A DNA stretch of 10,349 nt from an uncultured Eubacteriales bacterium (GTDB lineage: Bacteria; Bacillota_A; Clostridia; Christensenellales; Aristaeellaceae): the NCBI GenBank assembly GCA_902803675.1, contig CADCQZ010000146.1:1-10349 (forward strand), read 5' to 3'. The position numbers and the translations under genes are program-made. Each line of letters starts with the position of its first letter. The stretch's first letter is position 1. The notes under the pieces are model-generated. The model ran no database searches. It saw only the letters and a list, made by a program, of their open reading frames with translations, and was not told the origin of the DNA. Shown piece by piece: positions 1 to 5,289 of the stretch.

Positions 1-33
1 AATCATTAAGCAGATCGCGGCCCAGCGTCAGCA

Positions 34-69
34 AAAAGCCGTCCCGAACAATGCTCCGGGACGGCTTTT
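34..69. terminator. Bidirectional Rho-independent terminator
   Basis: A perfect 13-bp inverted repeat (AAAAGCCGTCCCG at 34-46, CGGGACGGCTTTT at 57-69) encloses a 10-base loop. Read on the minus strand it is followed by five T, 19 bases past the rpiB stop codon, so it should end the transporter-rpiB transcript. Read on the plus strand it ends in TTTT and could also end a convergent gene lying left of the window. Bases 1-33 hold too little to assign; a TAA at 7-9 could be the end of such a plus-strand gene, but this cannot be tested here. Confidence 0.85.
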
Positions 70-88
70 GCTTGGCATCATATCTTTT

Positions 89-541
89 TTACGCGTGCTG
101 CTTTGCCTCGATGGCCATGATCATGTCCACGCGCCGCTGATGCCTCCCACCCTCAAAGGAAGCCTTCAGCCAGGCGTCCACGATCATCTTGGCCAGCTCG
201 ATGCCCACCACGCGGGCGCCGAAGGCCAGCATGTTGCTGTTGTTGTGCCGGCGGGACAGCTCGGCGGAATAGGGCTCGGAGCACACGGCGCAGCGGATGC
301 CCCGCACCTTGTTGGCCGCCAGCGAGATGCCGATGCCCGTGCCGCAGATCACGATGCCCAGGTCCGCCCGGCCGCCGGCCACGCAGTTGGCCACGGCCTC
401 GCCGGCGATGGGATAGTCGAAGCTCTCGGTGGAATCGGTGCCCAGGTCGATCACTTTATACCCGTAGGTATCCTCGATGTGTTTTTTCACCGCGCGCTTG
501 TACTCCAGCGCGGTATGGTCGTTGCCGATAGCGATGATCAG
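89..541 (-). CDS. rpiB: RpiB-type ribose-5-phosphate / allose-6-phosphate isomerase, probable CTG start
   Basis: A cytosolic sugar-phosphate isomerase of the RpiB/LacAB family, interconverting ribose 5-phosphate and ribulose 5-phosphate; some members also act on allose 6-phosphate. From the CTG at 541 the protein is 150 residues, the usual family length. It begins L/M-IIAIGNDH, matching the family N-terminus (MKxAIxSDH). Catalytic Cys66 in ICGTGIGIS, His99 in RRHNNSN and phosphate-binding Arg133 and Arg137 in GGRHQRRV fall at the same numbers as in E. coli RpiB. The first conventional start (GTG at 490) would remove 17 residues, including the conserved Asp8-His9, so it is rejected. The frame has a TGA at 548-550, so nothing further upstream is possible. 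It is the last gene of the transporter operon, 31 bases after the permease, which suggests the imported compound is, or becomes, a phosphorylated sugar. R5P versus A6P preference cannot be settled from sequence alone. Confidence 0.93.
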   Translation of the reverse strand: MIIAIGNDHTALEYKRAVKKHIEDTYGYKVIDLGTDSTESFDYPIAGEAVANCVAGGRADLGIVICGTGIGISLAANKVRGIRCAVCSEPYSAELSRRHNNSNMLAFGARVVGIELAKMIVDAWLKASFEGGRHQRRVDMIMAIEAKQHA

Positions 542-550
542 GGGAGGTCA

Positions 551-557
551 CTCCTTT
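551..557 (-). promoter_or_regulatory. Ribosome binding site that fixes the rpiB CTG start
   Basis: On the minus strand AAAGGAG is followed by 9 bases and then CTG (541-539), an ideal Shine-Dalgarno distance. It lies in the short permease-rpiB gap. No ATG, GTG or TTG occurs in frame between the TGA at 548-550 and the conserved N-terminal motif, so this site points to CTG as the initiator. Confidence 0.75.
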
Positions 558-572
558 CGGGATCTGAAGTCG

Positions 573-2222
573 TCAGAAGGTGATGTCCTTGTTCTTGCTC
601 ACCTTCATGAAGATGAGCATGGAGGTGATGGTCAGCACGTTCAGGATGGTGGCCAGGGCGGCGGCGGGCCCGTCGGAGCCCCGGGTGACCTGGGCGTAGA
701 TGGCCAGGGTGAGGGTGATGGTGTTGCGGTTGTACAGGATGACGCCTGTACTCAGCTCGGTGATGATGGTGACCCAGCTCAGGATGGCGCCGGAGAGGAT
801 GCCGTTGCGCATCATGGGCACGGTGGCCTTGAAGAAGGCCTTCATCTTGGAGCAGCCCAGGGAGATGGCCGCCTCCTCCACGGTGATGGGGATCTGCTGC
901 AGCACCGCCACGGAGGACCGGATGGTGTAGGGGATACGGCGGATGCACAGGGCCACGATCATGATGAACATGGTGCCCGTGAGCACCAGGGGCTGCTTGT
1001 TGAAGGCCACCACCAGGGCGATGCCCACCACGGAGCCGGGGATGATGTAGGGGATCATGGACGCCGTGTCGATCACGTCATTAAGCCTGCTGCGGCGCCG
1101 CACCACCAGGTAGGCGATGAGGATGGCCAGCAGCACCACCGCGGCCAGGGCCAGCAGGCCGATGAGGAACGTGTTGCGGATCTCCAGGGGCAGGTCCCGG
1201 GCGATCTTGTCATAGCTCATGAAGCCGAAGCCCTTGGTGAAGATCTTGCCGCTGGTGTTCCTGAAGGAGCAGTACATGACGTAGAGCTGGGGCATGAACG
1301 CCAGGAACACGATCACGTAGGTGTAGGCGTGGATCAGGATGTTCTTGATGCCTTTGGCCTTCTTGCGGATGATGGGGTGCAGGGCGTTCATGTTGAAGGC
1401 GAAGCGGTTGGACGCCCATTTCTGGAACAGGAAGATCACCGCGGTGATCAGGATGGCGATCACGCTGACGGCGGCGGCGAAGTTATGGTCCGTGCCGGTC
1501 TCGCCGAAATACTCGTTGTAGATGATGACAGGGAAGGTCTGGTAGCCGCGGCCGATCAGAAGGGGCGTGCCGTAATCGGCGAAGGCCCGCATGAACACCA
1601 GCAGCGCCGCCGCCAGGATGGTGGGCATGCACAGGGGGATGACCACTTTGAGGAAGCGCCGCGCCCCGCCCACGCCCATGTTCTGCGCCGCTTCCAGGAG
1701 GCTGGAGTCCACGTTTTTGAGGGCGCCGGACACCAGCATGAACACCAGGGGATACAGCTGCAGGCTCAGCACGATCACGATGCCCCGGAACCCGTAGATG
1801 GACGGGGGCCGGTAGCCGATGATGCTGGCGATCAGCTGGGTGATGATGCCGTTGTTGCCCCTCAACTGCACCCAGGCGTAGGCGCCGATGAAGGGGGCCG
1901 ACATGCAGCACAGGATGATGATGATCTGTATCAGGTTGCGCCCCTTGATCTCATACAGGTTGTACAGATACGCCAGGGGCACGCCCAGCACCAGGCTCAC
2001 CAGGGTGGCGCAGATGCTCAGCTCGAAGGAGTGGAGCAGCGTGGTGCCGTAGTAGCCGTTGGAAAAGAACTTGGCGAAATAGTCGCCCGTGAGCTTCCCG
2101 TCCTTGGACACGCTCTCGATCAGAAGCCGGAACAAAGGATAGAGCAGGAACAGGGCGTACACCGCCAGGATCAGCAGGGACAGAAGGGCCCATACGTCCC
2201 ATCTCTTTTTCTTCGTCTCCAT
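573..2222 (-). CDS. Fused two-domain ABC transporter permease (FbpB/AfuB-like)
   Basis: The membrane channel of the ABC importer encoded with the neighbouring ATPase and binding protein. The 549 residues form two homologous halves, each with about six predicted membrane helices (about 13-35, 64-88, 98-118, 145-167, 198-220, 248-266; then 300-320, 350-374, 386-407, 411-430, 472-495, 523-540). Each half has the cytoplasmic EAA loop that docks on the ATPase: EAAQNMGVGG..P at 177-196 and EEAAISLGCS..P at 449-469. This fused arrangement is typical of the FbpB/AfuB group, annotated as iron(III) permeases but also including hexose-phosphate and aminoethylphosphonate importers. The ATG lies 2 bases after the ATPase stop with a G-rich run before it, so translation is probably coupled. 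Only one permease gene is present, as expected when both halves are fused. The family is clear; the substrate is not shown by the permease sequence. Confidence 0.9.
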   Translation of the reverse strand: METKKKRWDVWALLSLLILAVYALFLLYPLFRLLIESVSKDGKLTGDYFAKFFSNGYYGTTLLHSFELSICATLVSLVLGVPLAYLYNLYEIKGRNLIQIIIILCCMSAPFIGAYAWVQLRGNNGIITQLIASIIGYRPPSIYGFRGIVIVLSLQLYPLVFMLVSGALKNVDSSLLEAAQNMGVGGARRFLKVVIPLCMPTILAAALLVFMRAFADYGTPLLIGRGYQTFPVIIYNEYFGETGTDHNFAAAVSVIAILITAVIFLFQKWASNRFAFNMNALHPIIRKKAKGIKNILIHAYTYVIVFLAFMPQLYVMYCSFRNTSGKIFTKGFGFMSYDKIARDLPLEIRNTFLIGLLALAAVVLLAILIAYLVVRRRSRLNDVIDTASMIPYIIPGSVVGIALVVAFNKQPLVLTGTMFIMIVALCIRRIPYTIRSSVAVLQQIPITVEEAAISLGCSKMKAFFKATVPMMRNGILSGAILSWVTIITELSTGVILYNRNTITLTLAIYAQVTRGSDGPAAALATILNVLTITSMLIFMKVSKNKDITF

Positions 2223-2224
2223 GC

Positions 2225-3337
2225 TCAGCCCCCCGTACAGTCGTTCTTCACGCCCTTGAGGATATTGGCCGCCCCGTCCCCGGTGAGCACGTTGATCTTG
2301 TCCTTCTTGACCGTCAGGCGCACCGTTTCGCCCTTGGGCAGGATGCTGTCGATCATGGATTCCTGCACGATCTCGGCCTTGGTGCCGTCGCTCAGGGTCA
2401 CGAAATAGTGGGTGTTCAGCCCCAGGAACACGCTGTCGTCGATGCGGGCGGTCAGGCCCTCGTTATCGTCGGTGATCACCAGTTCCTCGGGCCGCACGCA
2501 GATCTTGACCGGCATGTCCTTCTGACACTCGGGGCGGATATTGGTCATGGGCACGCTGTACCCGCCGATGAACTCCAGCTCCGGCGTGCCGTTTTTGATC
2601 TTCAGGGCGCCGTCCAGGATGTTGGTGCGGCCGATGAAGGAGGCCACGAACAGGTTGGCCGGCCGCTGGTACAGGTCCTTGGGCGTGCCGATCTGCTGGA
2701 TCACGCCCAGGTTCATCACGGCGATCCGGTCGGACACGGCCATGGCTTCCTCCTGGTCGTGGGTCACGTACACGGTGGTGATGCCCACGGAGTTCTGGAT
2801 CTCCTTGATGACCGCGCGCATCTCCACGCGCAGCTTGGCGTCCAGGTTGCTCAGGGGCTCGTCCATCAGAAGCACGTCCGGCTGGATCACCAGGGCGCGG
2901 GCCAGAGCCACGCGCTGCTGCTGGCCGCCCGAGAGCCGGTCGGGCATCCGGTCGGCGTACTCGTCGATGTGCATCAGCTTCATGAACCGGTCCGTCTCCG
3001 TCTGGATCTGGGCCTTGGGCAGGCGGCGCTCCTTGAGGCCGAAGGCCACGTTGTTGCGCACGGACAGGTGGGGGAAGATCGCGTAGTTCTGGAACACCAT
3101 GCCGATATTGCGCTTGGCGGGGTCCAGGTCGTTGATGCGCTTCTCGTTGAAAAAGATATCGCCGCCCTCGATGGAGTTGAACCCGGCGATCATCCTCAGA
3201 AGGGTGGTCTTGCCGCAGCCGGAAGGCCCCAGCAGGGTGAAGAACTCCCCTTCGCGGATCTCCACGCTCAGGTCGGGGATGACGGTATTGTTCCCGTATT
3301 TCTTGACGGCGTTTTTGATATGGATATTGACGCTCAT
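2225..3337 (-). CDS. ABC importer ATP-binding protein (FbpC/AfuC/PotA-like)
   Basis: The cytoplasmic ATPase that powers the importer. All nucleotide-binding motifs are intact over 370 residues: A-loop Tyr14, Walker A GPSGCGKTT (37-45), Q-loop Gln83, signature LSGGQQQR (135-142), Walker B VLLMDEP (155-161), D-loop SNLD and switch His193. The remainder, from about 241, is a TOBE-type C-terminal domain as in the CUT1/FbpC/PotA group, which often has a regulatory or substrate-sensing part. The ATG is preceded by GGGAGG at 8 bases. The gene follows the binding-protein gene across a structured 136-base spacer and abuts the permease with 2 bases between. Nothing is missing or truncated. Assignment to this ATPase superfamily is secure; naming it an iron ATPase would rest only on family habit. 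Confidence 0.93.
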   Translation of the reverse strand: MSVNIHIKNAVKKYGNNTVIPDLSVEIREGEFFTLLGPSGCGKTTLLRMIAGFNSIEGGDIFFNEKRINDLDPAKRNIGMVFQNYAIFPHLSVRNNVAFGLKERRLPKAQIQTETDRFMKLMHIDEYADRMPDRLSGGQQQRVALARALVIQPDVLLMDEPLSNLDAKLRVEMRAVIKEIQNSVGITTVYVTHDQEEAMAVSDRIAVMNLGVIQQIGTPKDLYQRPANLFVASFIGRTNILDGALKIKNGTPELEFIGGYSVPMTNIRPECQKDMPVKICVRPEELVITDDNEGLTARIDDSVFLGLNTHYFVTLSDGTKAEIVQESMIDSILPKGETVRLTVKKDKINVLTGDGAANILKGVKNDCTGG

Positions 3338-3366
3338 GGGCAGTTCCTCCCGTTATTTCATCAAAA

Positions 3367-3396
3367 GATCGGGCTGGCCGCCGGGCCAGCCCGATC
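3367..3396 (-). promoter_or_regulatory. Strong intercistronic stem-loop between binding protein and ATPase genes
   Basis: A perfect 13-bp stem (GATCGGGCTGGCC at 3367-3379, its complement at 3384-3396) with a 4-base loop. On the minus strand the stem is followed by TTTTGATG, a short T-run, and then by the ATPase ribosome binding site. It could be a partial terminator or a 3'-end mRNA stabiliser. Either would give more binding protein than ATPase and permease, a known pattern in ABC importer operons such as malE-malF. Choosing between these is inference. Confidence 0.7.
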
Positions 3397-3402
3397 CTTC
3401 CC

Positions 3403-3451
3403 GGCCCGTGCCTGTCTTAAAGCCCGCGGGCATTCAGGCGGCATACGGGCC
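3403..3451 (-). repeat. Second imperfect inverted repeat in the same spacer
   Basis: Twelve paired bases with one 5-base bulge: GGCCCGT (3403-3409) with ACGGGCC (3445-3451), and GCCTG (3410-3414) with CAGGC (3435-3439). The loop contains the palindrome GCCCGCGGGC. It lies just past the binding-protein stop and upstream of the stronger stem-loop, so almost the whole spacer can fold. GC-rich chance pairing is possible. Confidence 0.35.
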
Positions 3452-3473
3452 TGTGGGGATTTTCACTTCTGTT

Positions 3474-4487
3474 TTAGTGATCGCGGATCTCGGCGTAGCG
3501 GGCCTGCCACTCGGTCTTGTGCTCCGCGCAGAAGGGGATGTCCTCGTACACCACGTTGATCTCGCTGAAGGGCTTCATGAACTCGTTGCCCAGGGGCAGG
3601 GAGGAGTTGACCGCGCGGGTGGTCAGGTTGGCGTAGATGCTCTGGCCCTCGATGGACTGCTGGAAGTCGATGAACGCCTTGGCTTCCTCCAGATGGGGAG
3701 CGCCCTTCACGATGGCGGTGGCGGCGGGCAGCCACACGGTGCCCTCTTCGGGATAGACCACGTACACGTCGGCGCCGGAGGCCAGCATCTGGATGCAGGG
3801 ATCCTCGTAGCTCACGCCCACCACGTATTCGCCGTCAGCCACGCCCTTGTAGATGGCGGAGGAGCTGTCCAGCTGGATGCCGTCCAGGTTGGCCACGAAT
3901 TCCTTGACGAAATCCCAGGCCTTCTCGTCGTAGGGCTCGTCGCCCATGACCAGCAGCATGTTGGTCAGCTCGGCCCAGGCGGAGGAGGACTTGGTGGGGT
4001 CGCCGGAAGCGATCTTGCCCTTCAGGGCGGGGTTGAGCAGATCCTTGTAGCCCTTGATCTCGATGCCCAGCTCGGCGGCCAGGGTCTTGTTGACGATCAG
4101 GGCGCCGGAGCCGGACAGGTTGGAGTTGGAGTACGCCTTGACGGCGCCCTGCCGGTAGCCTTCGTCGATCAGCTCTTCATTGGGGGAGGTGTATTCTTCC
4201 CACAGGTCGGGGTGCTGCACATACACGCCGTAGTTCATGCCGCCCCACATGACGTCCGCCTGGGGGTTGTCCTTCTCGGAGTCGATACGGGTGACGCACT
4301 CGCCGGTGCCCATGGACAAAAGCTCCACGCGGATGCCGGTAGCCGCTTCGAAGGCGGGGATGATGTTATCCACTTCGGTGTCGCTGTTGGGGGAATAGAT
4401 CACCAGGACGCCGCCGTCCGCGAACGCGGTGCCCACAAGGCCCATCAGCATGGTCAGGGTGAACAGAACGCACAGGAATTTCTTCAT
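3474..4487 (-). CDS. Extracellular substrate-binding protein of the ABC importer (FbpA/AfuA-like)
   Basis: The binding protein that captures the substrate outside the membrane and delivers it to the permease. Of 337 residues, the first 23 form a Sec signal peptide: MKK, a hydrophobic stretch to Gly19, then TAFA before Asp24 with likely cleavage after Ala23. There is no lipobox Cys near the cleavage site; the only nearby Cys is Cys6 at the start of the hydrophobic core. The mature part has the periplasmic-binding-protein pattern of the FbpA/AfuA group: LVIYSPNSDTEVD near its start, AFEAATGI, ADVMWGG at 77-83 and a GEYVVGVSYED segment at 219-229. No adjacent Tyr-Tyr pair exists anywhere, although FbpA-type iron binders use one to hold the metal. 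With rpiB in the operon, a phosphorylated sugar, as for AfuA, is plausible. The ATG has GGGAG 9 bases upstream. It is the first gene of the operon. Confidence 0.88.
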   Translation of the reverse strand: MKKFLCVLFTLTMLMGLVGTAFADGGVLVIYSPNSDTEVDNIIPAFEAATGIRVELLSMGTGECVTRIDSEKDNPQADVMWGGMNYGVYVQHPDLWEEYTSPNEELIDEGYRQGAVKAYSNSNLSGSGALIVNKTLAAELGIEIKGYKDLLNPALKGKIASGDPTKSSSAWAELTNMLLVMGDEPYDEKAWDFVKEFVANLDGIQLDSSSAIYKGVADGEYVVGVSYEDPCIQMLASGADVYVVYPEEGTVWLPAATAIVKGAPHLEEAKAFIDFQQSIEGQSIYANLTTRAVNSSLPLGNEFMKPFSEINVVYEDIPFCAEHKTEWQARYAEIRDH

Positions 4488-4527
4488 AACGGTATGCTCC
4501 CTTCAAATAAAATTTTGTGCTGTGCGT

Positions 4528-4556
4528 ATTGTACACCCAATCAGGGCCGAAAACAA
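4528..4556 (-). promoter_or_regulatory. Sigma70/SigA-type promoter for the transporter-rpiB operon
   Basis: On the minus strand TTGTTT (4556-4551) and TACAAT (4533-4528) are separated by exactly 17 bases, about 40 bases upstream of the binding-protein ATG. It matches consensus at 4 of 6 positions in the -35 box and 5 of 6 in the -10 box. No operator repeat is evident beside it, so the regulator is unknown. Confidence 0.6.
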
Positions 4557-4601
4557 GGGCAAAAACGGCGCCGGACGCAAATTCGGTCCGCCCCGCCCCC
4601 C

Positions 4602-4630
4602 TTTTCAACCCCGCCCCGCTCGTGTATAAT
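4602..4630 (+). promoter_or_regulatory. Sigma70/SigA-type promoter for pth-mfd-mnmE
   Basis: A perfect -10 box TATAAT at 4625-4630 has a weaker -35 box TTTTCA at 4602-4607 (4 of 6 matches to TTGACA) at a 17-base spacing. A transcript would start near 4637 and carry about 70 bases of leader before pth. The promoter is divergent from that of the transporter operon, the two -35 boxes lying about 45 bases apart. Confidence 0.65.
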
Positions 4631-4638
4631 AGCCGCGT

Positions 4639-4662
4639 GCCGCCGGAAAGACTTCCGGAGGC
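4639..4662 (+). promoter_or_regulatory. Hairpin at the 5' end of the pth leader
   Basis: CCGGAA (4643-4648) pairs with TTCCGG (4653-4658) around a 4-base loop. The stem is extended by GCC/GGC outside one G-A mismatch. It would sit at the very start of the predicted transcript. Only TTT follows, so it is a poor terminator; 5'-end protection of the mRNA is more likely. No known riboswitch pattern is recognised. Confidence 0.45.
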
Positions 4663-4704
4663 TTTAAGGCGTCTCAAAGATAAGCTTAAAGGAGTTTTTT
4701 GAAG

Positions 4705-5289
4705 ATGAAGCTGATCGTCGGCCTGGGCAATCCGGGCAGGGAATATGAGCACTCCAGGCACAACGCGGGGTTCGATGTGATGAGCATCCTGTCGGAAAAG
4801 GCCGGCATCCCCATCAAAAAGATCCGCTGCAAGGCGCTGGTGGGCGAGGGCGCCGTCGACGGGAACAAGGTGGCCCTGGCCCTGCCCCAGACCTTCATGA
4901 ACCTGTCCGGCGAGGCGGTGGTGGCGCTGATGCAGTGGTACAAAGTGCCGCCGGAGGACACCCTGATCATCCTGGACGATATCGACCTGAAGCTGGGCCA
5001 AATGAGGATCCGCGCCGGGGGCAGCGCCGGCACCCACAACGGTATGCGCAACATCCTCTATCTGTCCGGGAGCGACCGCTTCCCCCGGGTGCGCGTCGGC
5101 GTGGGCGCCCAGCCCCCGGAATGGGACCTGAAGGACTGGGTGCTGTCCTCCTATCACACGGAGGAAGAGCGCAAGATCATGTATGACACCTTCCTGCGCG
5201 CGGCGGACGCGGCGCTGTTCTTCGCGTCCCACCCCATCGACCTGGTGATGAACCGCTTCAATGTGCGTCATCCGGAGGATAAGGCATGA
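4705..5289 (+). CDS. pth: Peptidyl-tRNA hydrolase
   Basis: Releases peptides from peptidyl-tRNA that has dropped off ribosomes, recycling the tRNA; a cytosolic monomer. The 194-residue protein begins MKLIVGLGNPG, the standard N-terminus. The family's active-site residues are present: Asn9 in GLGNPG, catalytic His19 in RHNAGF, Asn66 in FMNLSG, Asp91 in LDDIDL and Asn112 in GTHNGM. The ATG at 4705 is preferred because it matches the family start and lies 10 bases after AAAGGAG (4688-4694). An in-frame TTG at 4699 would lie only 4 bases from that site and add two extra residues. Its stop overlaps the mfd start as ATGA, so the two are coupled. pth next to mfd is common in Bacillota. Confidence 0.97.
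   Translation: MKLIVGLGNPGREYEHSRHNAGFDVMSILSEKAGIPIKKIRCKALVGEGAVDGNKVALALPQTFMNLSGEAVVALMQWYKVPPEDTLIILDDIDLKLGQMRIRAGGSAGTHNGMRNILYLSGSDRFPRVRVGVGAQPPEWDLKDWVLSSYHTEEERKIMYDTFLRAADAALFFASHPIDLVMNRFNVRHPEDKA

Noticed and set aside
477..2408. Very long open frame on the plus strand across the permease gene and the end of the ATPase gene
   Set aside because: It lies antisense to clearly recognisable genes, its composition is dominated by His, Gln, Asp and Gly, and no domain is recognisable. GC-rich codon use of the true genes leaves such frames open by chance.
3099..4667. Long plus-strand open frame antisense to the binding protein
   Set aside because: The minus-strand protein has a signal peptide, ribosome binding site and family motifs. 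The plus-strand frame has none and runs through the divergent promoters.
4699..4704. TTG at 4699 as the start of pth
   Set aside because: It lies only 4 bases from the ribosome binding site and adds two residues before the canonical MKLIVGLGNPG start. ATG at 4705 fits better.
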